From Nocardioides pinisoli (GTDB lineage Bacteria > Actinomycetota > Actinomycetes > Propionibacteriales > Nocardioidaceae): a stretch of DNA of 64,000 nt. The stretch is from positions 62,001 through 126,000 of the forward strand of contig NZ_JANARS010000010.1 in NCBI RefSeq assembly GCF_024199985.1, written 5' to 3'. A model generated the notes under the pieces. That model searched no databases, was not told where the DNA came from, and was given only the letters and a program-made list of their open reading frames with translations. The position numbers and the translations under genes are program-made. Shown here one piece after another: positions 43,305 to 53,158 of the stretch (positions are counted from its first letter, which is position 1; every line of letters starts with the position of its first letter).

Positions 43305-44143
43305 CCGGTTGCCCGGCACAGCACCTCACGCACCCACGTCGGTCGCAGCATGACGTCGTCCCACGTGAACCGCAGCACCGTCCAGCCGTCGGCGGACAGC
43401 AGCGTGTAGCGCCGGACGTCCTTGATGAACCCGGCGCGGTTGCCGTGCCACTCGTAGGAGTCGCACTCGATGACGAGGCGCTTCTCGTGGTCGACCAGGT
43501 CCGGGCAGGCCCAGTAGTGGTCAGTGGACAGGACGACCTGCGGCGTCACGTCGAGGCCCGGCACCTGCAGGCAGATCGCACGTGTGACCGACTCGAAGGG
43601 ATTGGCGGCCCTGGCGTCGGCGGCGCGGGCGATCCTCCTGACCTTCGCACTGCCCGCTCCGCGCACCTGCGCGACGATCCGGCGCAGCGTCGCCTCCTCG
43701 CCGTGGCGCAGGGCTGAGTCGGCGATGGCGAGGGCCTCGTCGTCGGGCAGCGAACGCAGGCAGTGGAGCAGGGTCACCTCGCGGCTCGTGGCCACCCCGG
43801 ACACGTCGTCCGGTCCCAGGTCGGCGCGGTGCAGGACGACTTCGTCACGCCAGGCCCGCGGCACGTTGCGTCTCCTCGGGAACACGACGTGGGGCACCAC
43901 GGGAACGCTCTTGACCTCCCACCCGTGGTGCAGCGCCGCGCTGGTCAGTGCGAGGTGGCCGTTGACGCGGTGCGCCTGCTTTGCGGCCGCGTCGAGGTCG
44001 GGCAGGACGTAACGCCCGTGCGAGGCGCGGACGACCACCCCGCGTCGCAGGGCCGCATCGACCTCGGCGCGCGACGTCACGAGGATGAGCCGGCCACGCG
44101 TGGCCAGCCCGCCCATGCGGCGCATCGCCTCGTCGACCTCCAC
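43256..44143 (-). CDS. DUF559/Vsr-like nuclease-domain protein with AbiEi-like N-terminus
   Basis: A 295-residue protein. Residues about 1-60 look like the winged-helix of AbiEi-type proteins (RRGVVVRASHGRYVLP). The middle part has ALTSAALHHGW, and the C-terminal 110 residues form a DUF559 (Vsr/PD-(D/E)xK-like) domain: ACPDLVDHEKRLVIECDSYEWHGN with the acidic D...E-x-D residues, then RRYTLLSADGWTVLRFTW. Such proteins are very common in actinobacteria and unassigned, possibly defence or DNA-mobility related. GTG start at 44143 is 6 bases after CACGCT. The gene is bracketed by two nearly identical palindromes, and its last about 16 residues come from the left one. Confidence 0.8.
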   Translation of the reverse strand: MEVDEAMRRMGGLATRGRLILVTSRAEVDAALRRGVVVRASHGRYVLPDLDAAAKQAHRVNGHLALTSAALHHGWEVKSVPVVPHVVFPRRRNVPRAWRDEVVLHRADLGPDDVSGVATSREVTLLHCLRSLPDDEALAIADSALRHGEEATLRRIVAQVRGAGSAKVRRIARAADARAANPFESVTRAICLQVPGLDVTPQVVLSTDHYWACPDLVDHEKRLVIECDSYEWHGNRAGFIKDVRRYTLLSADGWTVLRFTWDDVMLRPTWVREVLCRATGVDAQTEAHAAWPVAA

Positions 44144-44194
44144 GCCGCCAGCGTGCCTCAGGTCCGCGGGCGGCCGCTCGCGCTCTCCACAGGC

Positions 44195-44281
44195 CGTAGA
44201 CGCGCAGACAGAAGTTGCCTGTGACGAGCCGGCCGAGCGTACGACCCGCCCGGCGGCGGAGGTTCTGTCCGCGCGTCTACG
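44195..44281. repeat. Palindromic repeat B (right of DUF559 gene)
   Basis: CGTAGACGCGCAGACAGAA (44195-44213) pairs with TTCTGTCCGCGCGTCTACG (44263-44281) with one mismatch. The arms are the same sequence as repeat A. The glgA stop codon (TAG, 44277-44279) lies inside the right arm, and the element may also end glgA transcription. Confidence 0.85.
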
Positions 44282-45464
44282 TCAGCGAGCGGTAGAGGTC
44301 GAGCGTCCGGGCCGCGATCGAGCCCCAGCTGAAGGACTCCTCGGCGCGGCGGCGGCCGGCGGCGCCGTAGGCGCGGGCGCGGCCGGGGTCGCTGACGGCG
44401 TCGGTGAGCGCGGCGGCGAGGTCGGCCACGTAGCGCTCGGGGTCGAGGGGCGTGCCGGTGCCGTCGGTGGCCTGCTCGATCGGCACGAGCCACCCGGTCT
44501 CGCCGTCGACGACGACCTCGGGGATGCCGCCGGTGGCGGTCGCGACGACGGCGGTCTCACAGGCCATCGCCTCGAGGTTGACGATGCCGAGCGGCTCGTA
44601 GATCGACGGGCACGCGAAGACGGTCGCGGCGGTCAGCAGGGCGACGACATCGGGACGGGGCAGCATCTCGGCGATCCACACGACGCCCGACCGCGACGCG
44701 GCGAGGTCGTCGACGAGCCCCCGCACCTCGGCCTCGATCTCGGGGGTGTCGGGCGCGCCGGCGCAGAGCACCAGCTGGACGTGGGGCGGCAGGGCGGCGG
44801 CAGCCCGCAGGAACAGCGGCAGCCCCTTCTGCCGGGTGATCCGGCCGACGAAGATGACGCTCGGTCGGTCCGGGTCGACGCCGAGGGCGCGGACCCGGTC
44901 GGGGTCGGCCACCGGCGCCCACTCCGTGGTGTCGATGCCGTTGTGCACGACGTGCACCCGTGCCGGGTCGACCGACGGATAGCTGCGCAGCACGTCGTCG
45001 CGCATCGCGGCGCTCACCGCGACGATGCCCGCCGCCCCCTCGTACGCTGTCCGCTCGGCCCAGCTCGACAGGGCGTAGCCGCCGCCGAGCTGCTCGGCCT
45101 TCCACGGCCGCATCGGCTCGAGCGAGTGGGCACTGACGACGTGGGGGATGCCGTGCATCAGCCCGGCGAGGTGCCCGGCCATGTTGGCGTACCAGGTGTG
45201 GGAGTGGACGAGGTCGGCGCCGTCGCAGTCGTCGACCATCGCGAGGTCGACGCCCAGCGTGCGGATCGCCGGGTTGGCGCCGGCCAGCGAGTCCGGCTCG
45301 GCGTAGGCGGTCGTGCCCGGCTCGGAGCGTGGCGCCCCGAAGCAGCGCACCCGCGCGTCCACGTCGGGCAGCACCCGGAGCGCGCGGACGAGCTCGGCGA
45401 CGTGCACACCGGCCCCGCCGTAGACCTCCGGTGGGTACTCCTTGCTGAGGACGTCGATGCGCAT
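44277..45464 (-). CDS. glgA: Glycogen synthase / alpha-maltose-1-phosphate synthase (GT4)
   Basis: A 395-residue GT-B retaining glycosyltransferase of the actinobacterial GlgA/GlgM type, using ADP-glucose to build alpha-1,4-glucan or, in the mycobacterial homologue GlgM, maltose-1-phosphate. Start MRIDVLSKEYPPEVYGGAGVH is diagnostic. The donor site includes FVGRITRQKGLPLFL and the E-x7-E motif CPSIYEPLGIVNLEAMA. It is divergent from glgC, which makes its ADP-glucose, across 73 bases holding both promoters. The ATG at 45464 is 6 bases after TAGGTT, leaderless. Confidence 0.93.
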   Translation of the reverse strand: MRIDVLSKEYPPEVYGGAGVHVAELVRALRVLPDVDARVRCFGAPRSEPGTTAYAEPDSLAGANPAIRTLGVDLAMVDDCDGADLVHSHTWYANMAGHLAGLMHGIPHVVSAHSLEPMRPWKAEQLGGGYALSSWAERTAYEGAAGIVAVSAAMRDDVLRSYPSVDPARVHVVHNGIDTTEWAPVADPDRVRALGVDPDRPSVIFVGRITRQKGLPLFLRAAAALPPHVQLVLCAGAPDTPEIEAEVRGLVDDLAASRSGVVWIAEMLPRPDVVALLTAATVFACPSIYEPLGIVNLEAMACETAVVATATGGIPEVVVDGETGWLVPIEQATDGTGTPLDPERYVADLAAALTDAVSDPGRARAYGAAGRRRAEESFSWGSIAARTLDLYRSLT

Positions 45465-45470
45465 GAGCCG

Positions 45471-45531
45471 AACCTAGCCGCAAACGCGCGCCTCGAGGGA
45501 GGTCGACCGCGCCCCTGCGGACGGCTAGTTT
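45471..45531. promoter_or_regulatory. Divergent leaderless promoters of glgA and glgC
   Basis: TAGGTT on the minus strand (45476-45471) lies 6 bases before the glgA ATG. TAGTTT on the plus strand (45526-45531) lies 6 bases before the glgC ATG. The 50 bases between the two boxes must hold both -35 regions, so a single regulator could act on both genes. Confidence 0.65.
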
Positions 45532-45537
45532 CATCGC

Positions 45538-46791
45538 ATGGCAATGACGTCCCCGCGCAAGAAGGTCCTCGCCGTCGTCCTGGCCGGAGGCGAGGGCAAG
45601 CGCCTGATGCCGCTGACGGCCGACCGCGCCAAGCCCGCGGTGCCGTTCGGCGGGATCTACCGCCTGATCGACTTCGCGCTGTCCAACGTTGTCAACTCCG
45701 GCTACCTCAAGGTCGTGGTGCTGACGCAGTACAAGTCGCACAGCCTGGACCGCCACGTCACCACCACCTGGCGGATGTCGCAGCTGCTCGGCAACTACGT
45801 GACGCCGGTGCCCGCGCAGCAGCGCGTCGGCAAGCGGTGGTACCTCGGCAGCGCCGACGCGATCTACCAGTCGCTCAACCTGCTCACCGACGAGCAGCCC
45901 GACATCGTCGTCGTCGTGGGAGCCGACCACGTCTACCGCATGGACTTCGCGCAGATGGTCGCCGACCACGTCGAGTCCGGCGCGGGCTGCACGGTCGCCG
46001 CGATCCGCCAGCCGATCAGCCTCGCCGACCAGTTCGGCGTGATCGACGTCGACCCCACCAGCCCGCAGCGCATCCGGGCGTTCCTGGAGAAGCCGACCGA
46101 CCCGGTGGGCCTGCCCGACTCGCCCGACGAGGTGCTGGCCAGCATGGGCAACTACGTCTTCGACGCCGAGGCCCTTCGCGACGCCGTCACCCGCGACGCC
46201 GAGCGCGAGCAGTCCAAGCACGACATGGGCGGCGACATCGTGCCGTGGTTCGTGGACAAGTCGGAGTCGGCGGTCTACGACTACAAGGACAACGAGGTGC
46301 CGGGCGCGACCGACCGCGACCGCGGCTACTGGCGTGACGTCGGGACCATGCGCTCCTACTACGACGCCCACATGGACCTCGTCTCGCCGCTGCCGGTCTT
46401 CAACCTCTACAACACCGCGTGGCCGATCTACACCAGCTATGGCCCGCACCCGCCGGCCAAGCTGGTCGAGGGCGCGAGCGGCACGCTGGTCTCGACCTTC
46501 AACTCGATCCTCTCGCCCGGTGTCGTCGTGAGCGGCGGCACCGTCAACAAGTCGGTGCTCTCACCCGCGGTGTGGGTCAAGGACGGCGCGGAGGTGTCCG
46601 ACTCGGTGCTGATGGACGGCGTCCGCGTCGGCGAGGGTGCGGTCGTGCGCAACGCGATCCTCGACAAGGGCGTCGTCGTCCCGCCGGGCGTGCAGATCGG
46701 CGTCGACCAGGAGGCCGACCGGGCGCGCGGGTTCGTCATCGACGGCGGCCTCACCGTGCTCGCCAAGCAGCAGCCCGTCCCGGAGGACTAG
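45538..46791 (+). CDS. glgC: Glucose-1-phosphate adenylyltransferase
   Basis: A 417-residue ADP-glucose pyrophosphorylase, the committed step of glycogen and alpha-glucan synthesis. The nucleotide-binding signature VVLAGGEGKRLMPLT is at about residues 13-27. PFGGIYRLIDFALSN, the YLGSADAIYQ segment and the left-handed beta-helix C-terminus with SVLSPAVWV and NAILDKGVVVPPG follow. It is divergent from glgA. Its stop TAG overlaps the convergent second ECF42 gene by 4 bases. Regulation may be leaderless, with ATG 6 bases after TAGTTT. Confidence 0.95.
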   Translation: MAMTSPRKKVLAVVLAGGEGKRLMPLTADRAKPAVPFGGIYRLIDFALSNVVNSGYLKVVVLTQYKSHSLDRHVTTTWRMSQLLGNYVTPVPAQQRVGKRWYLGSADAIYQSLNLLTDEQPDIVVVVGADHVYRMDFAQMVADHVESGAGCTVAAIRQPISLADQFGVIDVDPTSPQRIRAFLEKPTDPVGLPDSPDEVLASMGNYVFDAEALRDAVTRDAEREQSKHDMGGDIVPWFVDKSESAVYDYKDNEVPGATDRDRGYWRDVGTMRSYYDAHMDLVSPLPVFNLYNTAWPIYTSYGPHPPAKLVEGASGTLVSTFNSILSPGVVVSGGTVNKSVLSPAVWVKDGAEVSDSVLMDGVRVGEGAVVRNAILDKGVVVPPGVQIGVDQEADRARGFVIDGGLTVLAKQQPVPED

Positions 46792-48026
46792 AGCGCGTCG
46801 CGTCGCGCCACGAGGAAGGCCGTCTCGACCTCGTTGCGGCAGGCTGCGATCGCCTGGTCGTACGCCGCTCGCGCCGCGTCGACGTCGCCCGCGCGCGACA
46901 GCAGCTCCGCGCGCACCGCGGCCGGCCGGTGGCTCGCGGGGAGCTCCAGCCCCTCCAGCGCGTCGAGGCCGGCGGCCGGCCCGTGCAGCTCGGCGACCGC
47001 GACGGCCCGCGCGAGCCGCGCTGAGGGCGTGGGCGCCACCTGCAGCAGGACGTCGTACAGGCCCACGACGCGGTCCCACCGCGTGTCCTCCGCCGACGGT
47101 GCCGTGGCGTGCTCGGCAGCGATGCGCGCCTGGAGGACGTACGACGCCGCGAGCGGGGTCAGCGGTCCGGTCAGGCCGGGGCGGGCGAGCAGCCGCGTCG
47201 CCTCGGCGATCTCGTCGTGGTGCCACCGGGTGCGGTCCTGGTCGGCGAGGAGCACCAGTCGGCCGTCGGCCACCCGGGCGTCACGCCGGGAGTGCTGGAG
47301 CAGCATCAGGGCCAGCAGCGCGACGAGCGCCGGCTCGTCCGGACGCAGTCCGAGCACGACCCGCGCCAGCCGGATGGCCTCACCGGACTGCTCGGGGCGC
47401 AGCAGGTCGGGGCCCGTGCCGGGGGAGTAGCCGGCGGTGAAGGCGAGGTAGGCGGTCTGCGCCACCGTCTCGAGGCGCTCGGGCAGCACGCCGGCGTCGG
47501 GCACGCTGAAGGGGATGCCGGCGCCGACGATGCGCTTCTTGGCGCGGGTGATGCGCGCGGCCATCGTCGGCTCGGGCACGAGGAAGAGCCGGGCGATGTC
47601 CGCCGTCGGGACGCCGAGGACCAGCCGCAGGCTCAGCGCGCTGGCCGACTCCGGCGCCAGCGCCGGGTGGGCGCACATCAGCACCAGGCGCAGCACGTCG
47701 TCCTCGACCAGGCTGCCGGCGTCGGCCATCGTGCGGGCTCCGTCCTGGTGCTGCGCGGCGTCGACCAGCAGGAGCGGCTCCTTGCGGCGAGCCACCTCCT
47801 CGGTGCGGAGACGGTCGACCACGCGGCGGCGCGCGGCGGTCATCAGCCACGCCGGCGGGTTGTCGGGGACGCCGTCGGCCGGCCAGGTGCGGCTGGCGGC
47901 CTCGACGGCGTCGCCGAGCGCGTCCTCGACGAGGTCGAGGCGCCGGAACTGCGCCAGAAGCAGGGCGACCAGGCGGCCCCACTCCTGGCGCACGACCTCC
48001 TTGAGGGCGACGTCGGTGCCGGTCAC
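46788..48026 (-). CDS. ECF42-type RNA polymerase sigma factor, second copy
   Basis: A 412-residue ECF42 sigma. Region 2 includes RLDLVEDALGDAVEAASRTW and NPPAWLMTAARRRVVDRLR. Region 4 has LRLVLGVPTADIARLFLVPEPTMAARITRAKK, and a DUF6596/TPR-like extension of about 220 residues follows. It is last in a four-gene operon after three DGPF genes. The GTG at 48026 lies 2 bases after the preceding stop. It differs enough from the copy at 6313-7605 to be a separate paralogue. The operon has its own TGTCGA-N17-CGTC promoter, so it is probably autoregulated. Confidence 0.9.
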   Translation of the reverse strand: MTGTDVALKEVVRQEWGRLVALLLAQFRRLDLVEDALGDAVEAASRTWPADGVPDNPPAWLMTAARRRVVDRLRTEEVARRKEPLLLVDAAQHQDGARTMADAGSLVEDDVLRLVLMCAHPALAPESASALSLRLVLGVPTADIARLFLVPEPTMAARITRAKKRIVGAGIPFSVPDAGVLPERLETVAQTAYLAFTAGYSPGTGPDLLRPEQSGEAIRLARVVLGLRPDEPALVALLALMLLQHSRRDARVADGRLVLLADQDRTRWHHDEIAEATRLLARPGLTGPLTPLAASYVLQARIAAEHATAPSAEDTRWDRVVGLYDVLLQVAPTPSARLARAVAVAELHGPAAGLDALEGLELPASHRPAAVRAELLSRAGDVDAARAAYDQAIAACRNEVETAFLVARRDAL

Positions 48027-48028
48027 GG

Positions 48029-48382
48029 TCAGGACGGGTCCACGGCCGGGGTGACCTGCATGTCGTAGGGCGGCAGGATCCGCAACAGGTCCAGCAGCAC
48101 GTCGAGGTCGGGTGCCTCGAGGAGGTAGAACCCGCCCATGCCCTCGATGACCTCGGCATAGGGACCCTCGGTGAGCTGCACCGTCCCTCCGCGGGTCCGG
48201 ACGGTCGTGGCGTGGGTCGGCCCGGCCAGGGCCTCGCCCGCCAGGATCTCCACGCCGTCCCGCTCGGCGCAGGCGGCGTCGAAGGCCCCGAACCGCTCCA
48301 TCACCGCCGCCTGCTCCTCCGCCGTGTGCTCGGACCACGGCTTGAGCTCGCCGTCGCCGATCAGCAGCACCAGGTACTTCAC
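48029..48382 (-). CDS. DGPF/YCII-family protein, third in ECF42 operon
   Basis: A 117-residue YCII/DGPF-superfamily protein. The family segment reads LTEGPYAEVIEGMGGFYLLEA, with EGPY in place of DGPF. The N-terminus KYLVLLIGDGELKPW and the C-terminus with LLRILPPYDMQVTPAVDPS are typical. GTG start at 48382 overlaps the stop of the preceding DGPF gene. Likely partner or signal-input protein of the sigma factor directly downstream. Activity unknown. Confidence 0.87.
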   Translation of the reverse strand: MKYLVLLIGDGELKPWSEHTAEEQAAVMERFGAFDAACAERDGVEILAGEALAGPTHATTVRTRGGTVQLTEGPYAEVIEGMGGFYLLEAPDLDVLLDLLRILPPYDMQVTPAVDPS

Positions 48383-48741
48383 GACGGCCGGTCCGCCGGG
48401 TCGACGTTGGGTCGTACCTCGATGCCGTCGCCGGTGGCGGCGATGATCTGGCAGCACTCCACGAGGCCGTCGAGGTCGTCGGTCTCGATCTGGTAGTAGC
48501 CGCCGACCGCCTCCGTCGACTCGGCGTACGGGCCCTCGGTGACGGGCCCGCCGCCCTTCGGGATCGAGCGGGCCTCCGACGTGCGGGTCAGCTCGCCGCC
48601 GCCCACGATGCGGTGCCCGCCGTCGGCGAGGGCCTTGTTGAACTTCGCGTACTGGGCGTAGCCCTCCTTGCGCTCCTCCATCGTCATCGACGTCCACCAA
48701 CGATCGGCGTCGCCGATGATCAGCACTGTGTACTCAGCCAT
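48379..48741 (-). CDS. DGPF/YCII-family protein, second in ECF42 operon
   Basis: A 120-residue paralogue with the segment VTEGPYAESTEAVGGYYQIE and N-terminus AEYTVLIIGDADRWW. Two adjacent cysteines (ECCQII) near residue 97 are a feature not shared by the other DGPF proteins here. ATG start at 48741 is preceded by AGGAGAG. Stop overlaps the next gene. Confidence 0.87.
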   Translation of the reverse strand: MAEYTVLIIGDADRWWTSMTMEERKEGYAQYAKFNKALADGGHRIVGGGELTRTSEARSIPKGGGPVTEGPYAESTEAVGGYYQIETDDLDGLVECCQIIAATGDGIEVRPNVDPADRPS

Positions 48742-48753
48742 CTGCTCTCTCCT

Positions 48754-49104
48754 TCACTCGGCCAGTCGACGGAGCTCGATGTGCTCGCCGCGCGCGGCGA
48801 ACCGCTCGCAGGCGGCGCGCAGCGCGTCGCCGTCCTGCGTGTCGACGAGGTAGAAGCCGACGACCTGCTCCGCCGTCTCGCTGAACGGGCCGTCGGTGAC
48901 CAGCGCACCGCCGGACCCGTCGGGTCGCATTGACGTGGCCTGCGCCGAGGGCTCGAGCGGACTCACGGTGACGAGGGTGTGCCCCTCGGTCTCGAGGTCG
49001 CGCTGGAACTGCTGGTGGGAGCGGTGTCCCTTCGCGTGCTCCTCGGGCGGCAGGTCGGCCCACTCCGACTCGGGTGCGGGCAGCAGGATCAGGTATCGGC
49101 TCAC
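48754..49104 (-). CDS. DGPF/YCII-family protein, first in ECF42 operon
   Basis: A 116-residue member with the canonical DGPF motif in VTDGPFSETAEQVVGFYLVD. It starts at a GTG (49104) with AAGGAG upstream. First gene after the ECF42-type promoter at 49156-49182. Three different DGPF proteins in one operon suggest hetero-oligomers or several ligands. Confidence 0.88.
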   Translation of the reverse strand: MSRYLILLPAPESEWADLPPEEHAKGHRSHQQFQRDLETEGHTLVTVSPLEPSAQATSMRPDGSGGALVTDGPFSETAEQVVGFYLVDTQDGDALRAACERFAARGEHIELRRLAE

Positions 49105-49155
49105 GCCGGTGGCTCCTTCGGGTCACGGACCGCGGTGCTGCGGCCTCACCACTCT

Positions 49156-49182
49156 GACGGACCGGGGTGGCCCGGATCGACA
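49156..49182 (-). promoter_or_regulatory. ECF42-type promoter, TGTCGA-N17-CGTC
   Basis: Minus strand: TGTCGA (49182-49177), 17 bases, CGTC (49159-49156), about 52 bases before the first DGPF start. The boxes and spacing are identical in kind to the promoter of the first ECF42 operon (8048-8074). Confidence 0.75.
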
Positions 49183-49271
49183 GCCGACACGGCACTTTTC
49201 TCGGCACGTCATCGCGACCGACACGGCAGGGGTCTTGCCCAACCCACGCCGTGACCCGCCAAGATGGGGCC

Positions 49272-50895
<1,624 letters not shown>

Positions 50896-50915
<20 letters not shown>

Positions 50916-51240
50916 GGGAGTGCTGCGACCCCCGCGCCGGCTGGGGGACCGTGACCGGCCCGGCCTCGATGGGTCCGCGCTCGGCGGCCCCCTGGGGACG
51001 TACGTCGGCGAGGTCGGCGTCCTCCACCTCGGCCCGCTGGAACCGCACCGCCGACACCGCGTCGAGCCGGACGAGCGACTGCGCGTCGCCGTCGTCGAGC
51101 ACCACGCCGAGGCCGTCGCACCCGATCACGCGGCCGCGCAGCCAGCTGCCCTCGACCAGGACGCTGACCGCCGCGCCGGTGTCCTCCGCCCGCCGCAGCA
51201 ACGTCCCCACGCTGAGCATCGTGCTCGAGATCCTCGTCAT
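50896..51240 (-). CDS. Hypothetical protein, possible Sm-like fold
   Basis: A 114-residue protein whose N-terminal 65 residues (VLVEGSWLRGRVIGCDGLGVVLDDG) resemble the five-stranded Sm/Lsm-like barrels, followed by a proline- and glutamine-rich tail (VRPQGAAERGPIEAGP). No known family recognised. Start uncertain: ATG 51240 is used here, while an in-frame ATG at 51258 and GTG at 51264 lie closer to a TAGGTT -10 box (about 51287-51292, minus strand). The gene overlaps the pgm end by 20 bases, which argues for some caution about its 3' end. Confidence 0.5.
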
Positions 51241-51393
51241 CGCCACCCCCACCGGCATGCCCACGCGCTGTGGGTCGGGCCGAACCTAGGTCGCCCGTCG
51301 CCCGCGTGACCGCCGATGAGGCAGGCGTGGACGAGGGCTTCGACGAACCTCCGGGGTTCCTGCGGGACTGCTGGGCGACTGGTGTGGACCAGC

Positions 51394-53049
51394 TCAGGCC
51401 GGCCGCGGCGTCGCCCGGTCGACGACCTCGCGCAGCGAGCCGCTGTCGAGCATCCCGAACGTGCCGCCGTACGACGTCCCGAACCGGCTGCCGCAGAAGG
51501 CGTCGGCCACCTCGGCCGGCGCGAACCGCACGAGCAGCGAGCCCTGGAGGCAGGCCGCCATCCGGCCGGCGAGCCGCCGCGCGCCGGCCTCGAGGCCGGC
51601 GGCCTCGCCGAGGAGCGCGAGGGTGTCGTCGACAGCGCGGTCGAGCCGGCTGTCGGCCCCGCGCGCGGCACCGACCTCGGTGATCCACGCCTGCAGCACC
51701 TCGGGCTCACGGCCCAGCGCGCGCAGCACGTCGAGGGCGTTCACGTTGCCCGAGCCCTCCCAGATGGAGTTGAGGGGCGACTCGCGGAACATCAGCGGGA
51801 GCCCTGAGTCCTCGACGTAGCCGTTGCCGCCGAGGCACTCCAGCGCCTCGGCGACCATCGCCGGCGTGCGCTTGCACACCCAGAACTTCGCGAGCGGCAG
51901 CGCGATGCGGCGCAGCGCCACCTCGTGCGGGTCGTCCGGGCGGTCGACGGCGGCGGCGAGACGCATGGCGAGCGCGGTGGCCGCCTCCGACTCCACGGCC
52001 AGGTCGGCGACCACGTTCTGCATGAGGGGCTTGTCGACCAGGAGGCCGCCGAAGGCCGAGCGGTGCGCGACGTGCCAGGACGCCTCGGCGAGCGCGTGGC
52101 GCATGAGCGCGGCCGACCCGAGCACGCAGTCGAGGCGGGTCGCGGCGACCATCTCGATGATCGTCCGCACGCCGCGTCCCTCGTCGCCGAGGCGCTGGGC
52201 GAGCGTGCCGTTGAGCTCGAGCTCGCTCGAGGCGTTGGACCGGTTGCCGAGCTTGTCCTTGAGCCGCACCACGTCGATGCGGTTGCGGCTGCCGTCCTCC
52301 AGCACGCGCGGCACGACGAAGCAGGTCATCCCGCCGTCGGCCTGCGCGAGCACGAGGAACACGTCGTTCATCGGGGCGGAGGTGAACCACTTGTGGCCGT
52401 CGAGGCGGTACCAGCCGTCGTCCGTCGTCGGCGTCGCGCGGGTCTGGTTGGCGCGGACGTCGGAGCCGCCCTGCTTCTCGGTCATGCCCATGCCGGCGAG
52501 CGCGCCGGTCTTGGTGGAGCGGCTGCGCACACCGGGGTCGTAGGACCGGGCGGCGAGCAGCGGCGTCCACTCCTCGGCGATGGCCTCGTCGGCGCGCAGC
52601 GCGGGCACGGCGGCGTACGTCATCGAGATCGGGCAGCCGTGACCCGGCTCCGTCTGCGACCACGCGAGGAAGCCGGCGGCGCGGCGCAGGTGCGCGTGCG
52701 GGTCGCCGGCCCGCTGCTGCTCCCACGGCGCCGCCTGCAGCCCGTGGCCGACCGCCCGCTCCATCAGCCAGTGCCACGACGGGTGGAACTCGACCTCGTC
52801 GACGCGGTTGCCCCAGCGGTCGTACGACGTCAGCTCGGGGTGGTGGCGGTTGGCGAGCATCCCGTGCTCGCGCGCCTCCGCGGTGCCCGCCTCGGCGCCG
52901 AGCGCGGTCAGCTCCTCGACGAGCCCGGGCGCGCCGTGCCGGACCAGCGCCTCGGTGAGCGCGAGGTCGGAGGTGACGACGTTGTGCCCGACGAGGGGCG
53001 GCGCCTGGTTGGTCGCGGTGCGGACGTCGAGGGTGCTGCGGTCGCTCAT
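51394..53049 (-). CDS. AidB-like acyl-CoA dehydrogenase family flavoprotein
   Basis: A 551-residue flavoprotein of the acyl-CoA dehydrogenase superfamily. Length and the signature GMGMTEKQGGSDVRANQT (about residues 185-202) match the AidB branch, whose E. coli member is induced by alkylation and binds DNA near promoters. WYRLDGHKWFTSAPMND, GRGVRTIIEM and CLGGNGYVEDSGLP follow in order. FAD-binding residues appear intact, so oxidase-like activity is possible. The ATG at 53049 is exactly 6 bases after TACGGT on the minus strand (leaderless). An AlkD-like gene elsewhere in the window (36408) makes an alkylation-damage link plausible. Confidence 0.88.
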   Translation of the reverse strand: MSDRSTLDVRTATNQAPPLVGHNVVTSDLALTEALVRHGAPGLVEELTALGAEAGTAEAREHGMLANRHHPELTSYDRWGNRVDEVEFHPSWHWLMERAVGHGLQAAPWEQQRAGDPHAHLRRAAGFLAWSQTEPGHGCPISMTYAAVPALRADEAIAEEWTPLLAARSYDPGVRSRSTKTGALAGMGMTEKQGGSDVRANQTRATPTTDDGWYRLDGHKWFTSAPMNDVFLVLAQADGGMTCFVVPRVLEDGSRNRIDVVRLKDKLGNRSNASSELELNGTLAQRLGDEGRGVRTIIEMVAATRLDCVLGSAALMRHALAEASWHVAHRSAFGGLLVDKPLMQNVVADLAVESEAATALAMRLAAAVDRPDDPHEVALRRIALPLAKFWVCKRTPAMVAEALECLGGNGYVEDSGLPLMFRESPLNSIWEGSGNVNALDVLRALGREPEVLQAWITEVGAARGADSRLDRAVDDTLALLGEAAGLEAGARRLAGRMAACLQGSLLVRFAPAEVADAFCGSRFGTSYGGTFGMLDSGSLREVVDRATPRPA

Positions 53050-53055
53050 GCGCCC

Positions 53056-53061
53056 ACCGTA
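53056..53061 (-). promoter_or_regulatory. -10 box TACGGT for the AidB-like gene
   Basis: TACGGT on the minus strand ends 6 bases before the ATG at 53049 with no Shine-Dalgarno. The divergent BrkB gene has its own TAGCGT box at 53146-53151. Confidence 0.55.
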
Positions 53062-53145
53062 GGGCGGATCGCACGCGGGGGTGACGCCGCCCACGTCGTG
53101 CGTCGAACCGCCGCGCGGGTGCGGTCGATGACCCCGTCGTCTCGA

Positions 53146-53151
53146 TAGCGT
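53146..53151 (+). promoter_or_regulatory. -10 box TAGCGT for the BrkB/K+ channel operon
   Basis: TAGCGT ends 7 bases before the ATG at 53159. It supports that ATG over an in-frame GTG at 53150, which would lie inside the box. Confidence 0.6.
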
Positions 53152-53158
53152 GACGCCC

